56,486 nucleotides of DNA from assembly GCA_003242035.1 (NCBI GenBank), contig QBMC01000009.1:1-56486 (forward strand), in the 5' to 3' direction. Source of the stretch: Nodosilinea foveolarum (GTDB taxonomy: Bacteria > Cyanobacteriota > Cyanobacteriia > Phormidesmidales > Phormidesmidaceae). Position numbers and translations under genes: made by a program. The notes under the pieces are model-generated. The model saw only the letters and a list, made by a program, of their open reading frames with translations. It searched no databases and was not told where the DNA came from. Shown piece after piece: positions 1 to 8,503 of this stretch (position 1 is the stretch's first letter; every line of letters starts with the position of its first letter).

Positions 1-99
1 CGGACGCGATATTGGCTCATCGGTTTAGCTTTTTTGTTTGGTTACTTAAAACTTACCGTGCCTTATCCCATCCGTAACCCCTATTTGTGCAACAACGCC
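1..99. mobile_element. possible terminal fragment of an insertion sequence
   Basis: The PIN-domain reading frame to the right stops abruptly where the sequence becomes GGCGTTGTTGCACAAATAG on the minus strand (about 81-99). A sequence starting GGC-GTTGTTG-CACAAA looks like the terminal inverted repeat of an IS. On the plus strand one frame is open from position 3 to a stop just before this repeat, as expected for the C-terminal end of a transposase. The rest of the element would lie left of the window, so neither the second repeat nor a target duplication can be seen. The assignment is an inference. Confidence 0.35.
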
Positions 100-284
100 A
101 TAGGTCTAACCAAAACCTCTGAAAGCGTTAGCTCACTCGTAATAATCGTCAACGAACCATTCTCAGCTAATTCAAACAGAGCAACGAGCAAGCTGCTGTA
201 TTCCGGGACGTTCTCCAGAGCGTAAATCCAAATATTACTGTCTAGGTAGATACGATTGCCCCTCAGAAGATTGGTCAATCCCAT
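81..284 (-). pseudogene. PIN-domain toxin (VapC-like), C-terminally truncated
   Basis: Residues 10-16 (NRIYLDS) and the following NIWIYALE are the first beta strand and helix of a PIN-domain ribonuclease, with the conserved first catalytic aspartate. The SELTLSEVLVRP segment is the conserved region carrying the next acidic residue. A PIN toxin is normally about 130-145 residues. This frame ends after 67, exactly at the putative IS terminus, so the later acidic residues are missing and the nuclease should be inactive. It overlaps the upstream antitoxin gene by 10 bp, the usual VapBC arrangement. The truncation is seen directly; its cause by an insertion is inferred. Confidence 0.7.
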
Positions 285-511
285 GAGTCGCGCTCTTGCC
301 GAATATAAGCATCAATCTCGGCAACATTTGCAAAACTTCCCTTAGCAGCACCAATAAAGTCAGTCAGCTTTTTTCGCGGCTTTTTCAATTCTTCGGGTTC
401 TTCCACCAGCACAATCACCTCTACAGTCGCTCCTTCAGGCAGTTCGTCTGAATGCACTTCAATAAATCCACCCGGCTTAACGGTCGTCTTAGCTTTGACA
501 GTTTGGATCAT
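275..511 (-). CDS. antitoxin of a VapBC-type pair
   Basis: This 78-residue protein has an N-terminal beta-rich part (TVKAKTTVKPGGFIEV) followed by a charged segment with PRKKLTDFIGAAKG. That is the layout of small cyanobacterial antitoxins of the DUF104/AbrB-like sort: an N-terminal DNA-binding and dimerising half, and a C-terminal half that would occlude the PIN toxin. It lies directly upstream of the truncated toxin with a 10-bp overlap, so the pair was translationally coupled. With the toxin broken, the antitoxin may be a relic, although its own frame is intact. The exact antitoxin family is uncertain. Confidence 0.65.
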   Translation of the reverse strand: MIQTVKAKTTVKPGGFIEVHSDELPEGATVEVIVLVEEPEELKKPRKKLTDFIGAAKGSFANVAEIDAYIRQERDSWD

Positions 512-626
512 GAGTCTCTAGTGAATGAGGGAACTAAGCGCCGTAATGACGAGCTGATATCTATTCTGGTACTTATTTATCCATTCGAGTCGTTCTGCGG
601 CTATTTCTTTAAGGACAGCCTGCGAA

Positions 627-715
627 CTGAGTGTAGTCGCAGGCGCTTTGCCTGCTCACAGAGTAGCCCTCGGGCTGAGCGTAGTCGTAGGCGTTCGCCT
701 TCTCGCAGAGTAGCC
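627..715. repeat. two tandem copies of a palindromic dispersed repeat
   Basis: Two imperfect copies of about 41 bp lie at 627-668 and 675-715. Both run CTGAG(T/C)GTAGTCG, then a small palindrome, then CAGAGTAGCC. The palindrome is GCAGGC...GCCTGC in the first copy and AGGCG-TT-CGCCT in the second. They sit in the 316-bp gap between the antitoxin gene and dnaK. The CTGAGCGTAGTCG core resembles palindromic elements scattered through many cyanobacterial genomes. Apart from these copies the gap holds the dnaK promoter region, with an AT-rich TATAGATATAA stretch near 761-773 that could contain the -10 element. Confidence 0.6.
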
Positions 716-827
716 GGGTTCGGTAACCCCCCCTTCAGCAAACCGCCCTCCATTAAGCACTATAGATATAACCTTTTCGAACCCCATCGAACAAAGAGTC
801 TTAAGTTATTCACCCCTGGAGATATAC

Positions 828-2744
<1,917 letters not shown>

Positions 2745-2846
2745 GTTAGGCATGGGTTGAGCATTCTTAATGGGTGCTCAACGGGTCTTTCATCTAGGCA
2801 CAGCCGCAAAAGCAGAGACAGCGATCGCAGCTAAACAATTCAAGAT

Positions 2847-2886
2847 AGGGCATTTGCAGCAATTAGGTTGTAGATGCCCTTTTTTA
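2847..2886 (+). terminator. intrinsic terminator of dnaK
   Basis: AGGGCAT (2847-2853) pairs with ATGCCCT (2874-2880), with five or six T directly after. The hairpin lies about 100 bp beyond the dnaK stop. Confidence 0.75.
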
Positions 2887-2891
2887 TGACT

Positions 2892-2931
2892 ACTTAACCG
2901 TCGAAAAGCGATTATTTCTCAACGGTTAAGT
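2892..2931 (-). terminator. inverted repeat, probable terminator of the hli gene
   Basis: ACTTAACCGT (2892-2901) and ACGGTTAAGT (2922-2931) are perfect inverted repeats around a 20-base loop. They lie 27 bp beyond the minus-strand hli stop. On the minus strand AGTCATAAAAA follows the stem, so the U-tract is poor and the terminator role is tentative. Confidence 0.45.
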
Positions 2932-2957
2932 CTTCTCTACGCAAATCAAAGTAGGTT

Positions 2958-3128
2958 CTATGCCAAACCCAGCAGGGTCAACAGCCCCTTCCCCGTCAGA
3001 AGCTCTACCAATATCAAGCCAACAATACCAATCATGGCCCCTCTGCCATTAAGCTGTTCCGCATACTGGTTAAATCCTTTTTTAGGACGCTCCATATTAG
3101 GTACTTTTTTAGGCTGAATGCTGACCAT
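2958..3128 (-). CDS. hli: high-light-inducible protein (HLIP/SCP family)
   Basis: A 56-residue reading frame with one chlorophyll a/b-binding-type transmembrane helix. FNQYAEQLNGRGAMIGIVG carries the HLIP pattern (E and N-G-R, then A-M-I-G), followed by LILVELLTGKGLLTLLGL to the C-terminus. Glu and Asn/Arg are the chlorophyll-coordinating residues of this family. HLIPs are thylakoid proteins that bind chlorophyll and carotenoid, dissipate excess light energy and protect chlorophyll during photosystem assembly. AAGGAT lies about 6 bases before the ATG. The gene stands alone between dnaK and a c-di-GMP enzyme gene and is divergent from the latter. Which Hli/Scp paralogue it is cannot be told. 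Confidence 0.92.
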   Translation of the reverse strand: MVSIQPKKVPNMERPKKGFNQYAEQLNGRGAMIGIVGLILVELLTGKGLLTLLGLA

Positions 3129-3357
3129 AGCTATCCTTATAAAAATTCATACCTGCCATTGTCGCCAGCAAGCGTATCTTCAGTCAATGGGACTGAGCAC
3201 TTTAAATCGCAATTAGCAGCCCTATTACAGTCCCTCAGAAAACAGCTACACACACCCAACTTCGACAATAGCTACGTCAGCACCTATCTCCTGAGCAGAT
3301 CGAGTCATCTGCTCACGGCACATCACATTAATTAACTCGCAAGCCCTTAGCACGATC

Positions 3358-3450
3358 AGCCCGCCGAAACTTGCCTCGGTGGGCTGGTTACGCTTACAAG
3401 CCAAAGGGCATCCTGACTGCAAAGGTAACTCGCTAACCTTTGTCAGGAGG
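3358..3450 (+). promoter_or_regulatory. structured 5' leader with Shine-Dalgarno-sequestering hairpin
   Basis: Two hairpins precede the GGDEF-EAL gene. The first pairs AGCCCGCCGA (3358-3367) with TCGGTGGGCT (3376-3385), a 10-bp GC-rich stem with no T-tract behind it. The second pairs CCTGA (3412-3416) with TCAGG (3443-3447) and CAAAGGT (3420-3426) with ACCTTTG (3436-3442), with a 3-base bulge and a 9-base loop. Its right arm includes the first three bases of the AGGAGG Shine-Dalgarno (3445-3450), four bases before a TTG start at 3455. The geometry fits translational control by masking the ribosome site. I cannot match it to a named riboswitch class. The structures are read by eye. Confidence 0.5.
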
Positions 3451-3454
3451 CCGC

Positions 3455-5992
3455 TTGTCTATCCCGAATGTCATCTACAAAAAGCTTAAGAGGGAACCCT
3501 ACTGGCTAGCCAGCATTGCCATTACAGGGCTGCTCCTAGCACTGCGGCAAGTAGGGGGACTACAGTCCTTAGAACTTTTTACTTTTGACGCGATAGTCAG
3601 GCTTCAGGCAGAACGCGACCCCGATCCTCGCCTGCTAATCGTCGAAATTACCGAAGCAGATATTCGTAACCAACAAGAATGGCCAATGTCCGATCAGACA
3701 ATGGCCACTATTTTATCCAAGCTACAATCGCAAAAGCCTAAAGCCATTGGTATAGACATCTATAGAGACATTCCCCAAGGCGAAGGACAAGCTGAACTTA
3801 AAAAGGAGCTAGCCGCTGCCAACATTATTGCCATCGAGAGCTTAGGAATTAGCGCAGATGACAGTATTCCTGCGCCCGCTAGCCTCTCGCCAGATCGAGT
3901 AGGGTTTAATGATTTGCCCATCGACTCAGACGGTATTTTGAGACGCAGCCTGATTTTTGCAGCCCTCGAAGATGAAGAACTTCGCTCTTTTGCTTTGCAG
4001 CTAAGCCTCAAGTACTTAGAAGATAAAGATACTCCATTCTCGGTAGATCGAGACTCAGTTTATATCGGCCAAGCTCAGTTCAAAAACCTTACGCCTGATG
4101 CTGGAGGCTACAACGGTATTGATACAGCAGGCTATCAGATGCTGATGAACTATCGATCTTCCAACTGGGTAGCGAGAAAAGTCACGCTGAGCGAATTACT
4201 TTCTGACCAGGTCAGCCCTAGCCGGATAGAAGACAAAGTTGTTCTAATTGGCGTAACCGCGCCTAGCCTTAAAGACTTTTTCTATACGCCTTATAGTGCC
4301 GAAAAAAGTGACGAACATGTCATGTCTGGCGTACTGATCCATGCGCAGATTGTTAGCCAGATTCTCAGCAGCGTCTTAGATGAGCAGCCGCTGTTTTGGT
4401 ATCTACCCAACTGGGCAGAGGTCATTTGGATTGGGGGATGGGCGATCGCAGGCGGCTTCTTAGTATGGAGAATGAGGCGTTCGTCCTTGCTAGGTATCGC
4501 TACTCTGGGGAGCTTTGGCGGGTTAGGCGGCGCTTGCTTGCTCGCTTTTGGACTAATGGGCTGGGTGCCCTTTGCCGCCCCTGCTCTGGCGTTTTTACTG
4601 ACGGGCAGTGCGCTTATGACCTATCAGGTCTTTTACCAGTCTTTTTACGATCCATTGACAGGTTTACCCAATCGCTCGCTGTTTGTCCGTCAGCTAAGGG
4701 GGACGATACAGCAGGCAGATAAAGGAGAAATACACGCTTCTTCAGCGGTGCTCCTGCTCGACTTAGATCATTTCAAGGCGATCAACGAAAGCTTCGGCCA
4801 CCATACGGGAGATTTGCTTTTGCTAAAAGCCGCCGATAGAATTAAACGCTGTTTGCCTGCGCAGGCTAAAGTCGCCAGAATTGGCGGCGACGAATTTGCA
4901 ATTTTGCTTCAGGATCTCAAGGAGGCTAGCGAATCTACTAAAATCGCCGATACCTTGTGTAACGAGCTGTCAGAACCCTTTGAAGTTGCCGAGCAGATGA
5001 TTAAAACGAGCTTTAGCATCGGGATTGCGCTAAATAATTCAGCGCAAAGTAACCAGGCCGAGACGCTGATGCAGGATGCCCATAGAGCCATGTCTAGGGC
5101 TAGAGCGTTAGGCAAAGAGCACTATGAGGTTTTTGATCCGAGGATGCGTTCGGAGGCCGTTGAGCGCTTCAAGCTAGAGGCCGAGCTGCGTCAGGCCATA
5201 GAAAATCGAGAATTTGTGCTTTATTACCAGCCAATTATTAACTTAGTGACTGGTAGGCTGTCTGGATTCGAGGCGCTGGTTCGCTGGCAGCATCCTCAGA
5301 AAGGATTTGTCTCTCCAGGGGCGTTTATTCCAGCAGCGGAAGAATCTGGCCTGATTGTGCCCATGGGTAGCTGGATTTTGGAAGAAGCCTGCGCTCAAAT
5401 GAATCAATGGCATCAGCAGTTCGCTCATGCCCAAGGTTTAATGATGAGCGTAAACCTCTCGACCAAGCAGTTTGACCAGGCAAATCTGACGCTGGAAGTA
5501 GATAATATTTTGCGAAAAACAGGCTTGAAGAGTCAGTCGCTGAAGTTAGAGCTAACCGAAAGTGCTGCGATGGAAGATGTTAACGGCACTATCGAGCAGC
5601 TTACGAAGCTCAAAGCGCTGAACTTGAAGCTCAGCCTAGACGACTTCGGTACAGGCTATTCTTCTTTAAGCTATTTGCACCAGTTACCGACTGACACGAT
5701 TAAGGTTGATCAGTCTTTTGTCGGTCGTATGGATGAGAAATCTGGCGAGGATGGCGAAATTGTTAAGACGATTATTTCGTTGGGTCACCAGTTGGGGATG
5801 GATGTGATTGCGGAAGGAATTGAAACGGCTGAACAGTTGGCCGGGTTGCGTAGACTGAACTGCAACTACGGGCAAGGTTACTTTTTTGCTAAGCCGCTGC
5901 CCAAAGAAGCGGCAGAGGTGTTGATCGCAGAAGATAAAAATTGGCTAGAAGCCAGCGGCGATAGAGAACGGCCTACAATGGAGTTTGTTTAG
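3455..5992 (+). CDS. CHASE2-GGDEF-EAL membrane c-di-GMP enzyme
   Basis: About 845 residues. An N-terminal membrane anchor precedes a periplasmic CHASE2 sensor domain (about 35-310). Further transmembrane segments follow (about 320-395), then a diguanylate cyclase GGDEF domain with the intact motif (near 477-481) and a C-terminal EAL phosphodiesterase domain with intact E-A-L near 606, DDFGTGYSS, KVDQSFV and AEGIET. Both halves keep their catalytic signatures, so the protein could make or break c-di-GMP. No RxxD inhibitory site is visible before GGDEF. The frame is open from a TTG at 3440, but AGGAGG at 3445-3450 favours the TTG at 3455. The CHASE2 ligand is unknown. The gene stands apart from its neighbours. 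Confidence 0.93.
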   Translation: MSIPNVIYKKLKREPYWLASIAITGLLLALRQVGGLQSLELFTFDAIVRLQAERDPDPRLLIVEITEADIRNQQEWPMSDQTMATILSKLQSQKPKAIGIDIYRDIPQGEGQAELKKELAAANIIAIESLGISADDSIPAPASLSPDRVGFNDLPIDSDGILRRSLIFAALEDEELRSFALQLSLKYLEDKDTPFSVDRDSVYIGQAQFKNLTPDAGGYNGIDTAGYQMLMNYRSSNWVARKVTLSELLSDQVSPSRIEDKVVLIGVTAPSLKDFFYTPYSAEKSDEHVMSGVLIHAQIVSQILSSVLDEQPLFWYLPNWAEVIWIGGWAIAGGFLVWRMRRSSLLGIATLGSFGGLGGACLLAFGLMGWVPFAAPALAFLLTGSALMTYQVFYQSFYDPLTGLPNRSLFVRQLRGTIQQADKGEIHASSAVLLLDLDHFKAINESFGHHTGDLLLLKAADRIKRCLPAQAKVARIGGDEFAILLQDLKEASESTKIADTLCNELSEPFEVAEQMIKTSFSIGIALNNSAQSNQAETLMQDAHRAMSRARALGKEHYEVFDPRMRSEAVERFKLEAELRQAIENREFVLYYQPIINLVTGRLSGFEALVRWQHPQKGFVSPGAFIPAAEESGLIVPMGSWILEEACAQMNQWHQQFAHAQGLMMSVNLSTKQFDQANLTLEVDNILRKTGLKSQSLKLELTESAAMEDVNGTIEQLTKLKALNLKLSLDDFGTGYSSLSYLHQLPTDTIKVDQSFVGRMDEKSGEDGEIVKTIISLGHQLGMDVIAEGIETAEQLAGLRRLNCNYGQGYFFAKPLPKEAAEVLIAEDKNWLEASGDRERPTMEFV

Positions 5993-6040
5993 TCGAGTGG
6001 CTTAGCCACGTTGTCGATCGCACCCAAGGAAAAAACGCCC

Positions 6041-6208
6041 ATGGCAAATTCAGTACAGTGGACAGCAGCAGCGGAGGCGCTTTTGAAGGAAATTCCTTTC
6101 TTTGTCAGACCGGCTGCCCGCAAAAAGATTGAGAAGTTCGCGAAGGAAAACGGGGCCGCTGAAATTACGCCGGAAGTCTATCAACAGGCCAAACAGCAGT
6201 TTGGTTAG
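6041..6208 (+). CDS. small PCP_red-domain protein
   Basis: A 55-residue protein starting at the ATG at 6041 (MANSVQW), with AAGGA upstream; a TTG 30 bases earlier is also open. W-T-A-A-A-E-A-L-L, then IPFFVRPAARKKIEKFA and a conserved ENG match the small domain at the C-terminus of the ChlB/BchB subunit of light-independent protochlorophyllide reductase (PCP_red). Here that domain stands alone, as in many cyanobacterial short proteins. It is unlikely to be a reductase itself, and its role is unknown. It lies 48 bp after the c-di-GMP gene on the same strand, so co-transcription is possible. Confidence 0.8.
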   Translation: MANSVQWTAAAEALLKEIPFFVRPAARKKIEKFAKENGAAEITPEVYQQAKQQFG

Positions 6209-6270
6209 CAGTGAGCAGACCAAAGCAATCAAAGTTCCTCTTTTACAGAAAAACTTGCCTAATAGTTATA

Positions 6271-6301
6271 AAAAAAGTCCCTCAGAGCAGAACTGTGAGG
6301 G
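6271..6301. terminator. bidirectional terminator between convergent genes
   Basis: CCCTCA (6279-6284) pairs with TGAGGG (6296-6301). AAAAAA at 6271-6276 gives a U-tract for minus-strand transcripts, and GCTTCTTCT gives a weak one on the plus strand. It lies between two convergent genes. Confidence 0.7.
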
Positions 6302-6327
6302 GCTTCTTCTATCTAGGCGCTAGAGGA

Positions 6328-6897
6328 CTAACGAATTACTTCGCTGTCTACTTCAATGGCAACAATTTCATCATCGCTATCGGCTGTATGGGGAGAAGTG
6401 GTTGACTGCGCGGGCGTGGCATACCAGCTACGAACGATTTCAAACTTGGCTCGAATGTTTTCGTAGCGATCGCCATGCCGATCTTTTAGCAGAACATCTA
6501 GCTTGCTAGTCTGATTTCTCACCTGAGGAAAGAGCCGAGTTTTAGCTGACTGGCTGGCAGTTTGGGCGATCGCGCTCAAAAAGCGAGAGATGCGATCGCT
6601 CAGATCTGGCGAATCAGCCTCTTTAACCCAAGCGTCATTAAGTACGTTAGCCGCCTTTTGGCTTCTCTCTTTAACAGTTGCAACCGTTTCAGAAGTGACT
6701 TCCTGCGCTAGCGGACTCAAGCTCTGGCGACCCTCTTTGAATTCAGCAGCGGTCTGAGAGAAAGCGGCCTTTAGGATTTGGGCGACGCGCACAGAGCGAG
6801 TAGACCCTTCCTGGTAAAGCACCTTGGCCTTATCGAAGGTAGAGGGAGTTTGCTCAGAGGTGAGGTTAGAGAGATCTTCGGGAGTGGTGTAAGTCAT
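6328..6897 (-). CDS. cyanobacterial protein of unknown function, helical
   Basis: 189 residues with no signal peptide or membrane segment. The middle (about 25-110) is rich in Ala, Gln, Glu and Lys and is probably helical. Residues 110-160 contain RLFPQVRNQTSKLDVLLKDR and a C-terminal RAKFEIVRSWYA. The last 25 residues are acidic and probably disordered. I do not recognise the family. The gene lies 68 bp downstream of a DUF1232 gene on the same strand and shares its terminator region, so the two may form an operon. Confidence 0.75.
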   Translation of the reverse strand: MTYTTPEDLSNLTSEQTPSTFDKAKVLYQEGSTRSVRVAQILKAAFSQTAAEFKEGRQSLSPLAQEVTSETVATVKERSQKAANVLNDAWVKEADSPDLSDRISRFLSAIAQTASQSAKTRLFPQVRNQTSKLDVLLKDRHGDRYENIRAKFEIVRSWYATPAQSTTSPHTADSDDEIVAIEVDSEVIR

Positions 6898-6965
6898 GGT
6901 TTTAGCGTCTCTATGAAGAGAAGGTTAAAAAGAAAGAACTAGATAAAAAGGCTGAGGCGAAAGGA

Positions 6966-7301
6966 CTATACCGAAACGGCATCTACCGTAATAGTTTGAA
7001 CATCTTCTAGGTCTGCATCGGTTTCAGCAGGCGTTGCAACAAAACCAGACCGCTTGCGAGTGAGTTGTTCTGACATTATTTGACCCATTTCTGTGACGAG
7101 TAGGCCAACAATGAGACCATCATCTATCCAACCCAGTACAGGAAGCACATCAGGAGAAAAATCTAGCGGATTTACCAGGTAGAACACTGTCCCTAAAATG
7201 ACTAACCAGCGGTATTTGCTATGCTTGAGCGCCTTACGGTAGAGATCGTAAAGTACGCCTGCAAAAGGCTGTTTTGAGTTTTTCTTCTGTTGTTTTTTCA
7301 T
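6966..7301 (-). CDS. DUF1232/YkvA-family membrane protein
   Basis: 111 residues. After a basic N-terminus (KKQQKKNSKQ), the core KYRWLVILGTVFYLVNPLD, then PDVLPVLGWIDDG and LLVTEM, is the DUF1232 (YkvA) signature: a membrane hairpin with the conserved SP-x-D/NP-x-D followed by a G-x-x-DD motif. The C-terminal tail (about 80-111) is charged and variable. The biochemical role of the family is unknown. A close paralogue lies at 22857-23153 on the other strand, sharing HPKYRW/SKYRW, LGT and LGWIDDG/IGWLDDG. The gene probably heads a two-gene unit with the unknown protein that follows. Confidence 0.88.
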   Translation of the reverse strand: MKKQQKKNSKQPFAGVLYDLYRKALKHSKYRWLVILGTVFYLVNPLDFSPDVLPVLGWIDDGLIVGLLVTEMGQIMSEQLTRKRSGFVATPAETDADLEDVQTITVDAVSV

Positions 7302-7532
7302 GGTGGGTTGTTCCTTTCGCCTACATAACTATCATCGCAGAGGCAATCGTTGCTGTCAGGTAGTGAAACCCCATCAAACGCTCTTATAGCAATGCTTTGA
7401 CCGTATACGGTTTGCCGAAGAAAGAGAGTTTTTGATCTCTAAATGAGATGTAGAACCGAACACATCCTATAAACGGGTGGCGGAGAACCGAAACTTTTGC
7501 ACGGGTAATACGAACAAAAAGCAAAGCCGAAC

Positions 7533-8051
7533 TCAAGTCTGCAATAAATTAGTGAGATGAACAAGCTCAGGGAGGATCAGGGCATTCATGGCCAAATCTA
7601 CCGCTTTGCTAGAGCCGGGTAGCGAGAATATTAGCGTTCTGGCATAGACGCCCGCTACGGCGCGTGAGGCGATCGCCCGCGAACCAATCTCTGCATAGCT
7701 AAGCTGTCTAAATATTTCGCCAAAGCCCGGAAGTTCTTTCTCCAGTAGCGCAGCAACGACGTCGTAGGTAATATCGCGGGGCGCAATGCCCGTGCCGCCG
7801 TTAAGCAATATCGCCTGAATATCTGGATGAGCTGCCAGATCCTGTAGCAAATTATTAATCTGAGTAGGCTCATCACTTACGAGCTGGTAGTGAGCAACCT
7901 GATGACCCGCTGAGGTCAGCAGAGACTGCATTAGCGCTCCGCTTTTATCAGTAGCGGGCGATCGCGTATCACTAACCGTGATGACCGCACAGGTAACCGC
8001 CGTCTGAACTATACCGTCAGGATGAGGAAGCGCCGCCATTTTAGCCGTCAC
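7533..8051 (-). CDS. moaB: molybdenum cofactor biosynthesis protein MoaB/MogA type
   Basis: 172 residues with the molybdopterin-binding fold. VITVSDTR near the N-terminus, SDEPTQIN, then NGGTGIAPRDITYDVV are the conserved MoaB/MogA motifs; the GGTG loop binds molybdopterin. MogA-type proteins adenylylate molybdopterin before molybdate insertion, and MoaB of many bacteria is the equivalent. Such a step serves nitrate reductase and other Mo-enzymes. No other moa genes are nearby. The gene starts 29 bp beyond the psb28 stop on the same strand, so the two may be co-transcribed. GSRAIASRAVAGV near the C-terminus is also typical. Confidence 0.92.
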   Translation of the reverse strand: MTAKMAALPHPDGIVQTAVTCAVITVSDTRSPATDKSGALMQSLLTSAGHQVAHYQLVSDEPTQINNLLQDLAAHPDIQAILLNGGTGIAPRDITYDVVAALLEKELPGFGEIFRQLSYAEIGSRAIASRAVAGVYARTLIFSLPGSSKAVDLAMNALILPELVHLTNLLQT

Positions 8052-8080
8052 CTAGTCGTTATATTAGGGTTGGCCTAGCA

Positions 8081-8413
8081 TCAGTTCTTTGTCAAACCCA
8101 AGCCGTTCTCTTCTGAGTAGCGCTCCATAAATCGCATAAAGCGATCCCATTCTTCTGGGCCTCTCATCACAAAAACCGCCTCAATTCCGGCAGGCTCCCC
8201 GTTTACGAACTTACCGTTCACATCTTTAGAGACGAGCTGGCCCTCTTCATCGACCATGTATAGCCCGGTTACCTCGCCGCCTTCTTCGGTCAGCGCTTTA
8301 GGTCGATCAAAGTAAAAAGTTGCGGTGGCATCAGAAAGGTCTTTGGCACGGGTGATCCGGATGTCTGGGATGACCTCTTCTTTGACGCCGGGGGAGAATT
8401 GGATTTCAGCCAT
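8081..8413 (-). CDS. psb28: photosystem II assembly protein Psb28
   Basis: 110 residues from the ATG at 8413 (MAEIQFSPGV). An ATG-equivalent five codons further up is open but lacks family support. MAEIQFSPG, then PDIRITRAKD, ATFYFDRPKAL, GLYMVDEEG and VNGKFVNGEPAGIEAVF are the Psb28 hallmarks. Psb28 is a soluble cytoplasmic-side factor that binds assembly intermediates of photosystem II near CP47 and is absent from the mature complex. Length and conserved blocks match Psb28-1. The C-terminal GLGLTKN is slightly variable. It lies upstream of moaB on the same strand. Confidence 0.95.
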   Translation of the reverse strand: MAEIQFSPGVKEEVIPDIRITRAKDLSDATATFYFDRPKALTEEGGEVTGLYMVDEEGQLVSKDVNGKFVNGEPAGIEAVFVMRGPEEWDRFMRFMERYSEENGLGLTKN

Positions 8414-8503
8414 GATGAATCGTTGCACAAGTCAATTGATGCCCTTAGTTTCCCATCTTATTGAACCTTTAGTCGAGAGCTAAGCCGCAAACATCGGGCG
8501 CAT

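Noticed and set aside
3358-3450. Known c-di-GMP riboswitch (GEMM-I or GEMM-II) in front of the GGDEF-EAL gene
   Set aside because: The conserved GEMM blocks are not present in order; only loose similarity of short pieces. Kept as an unclassified leader instead.
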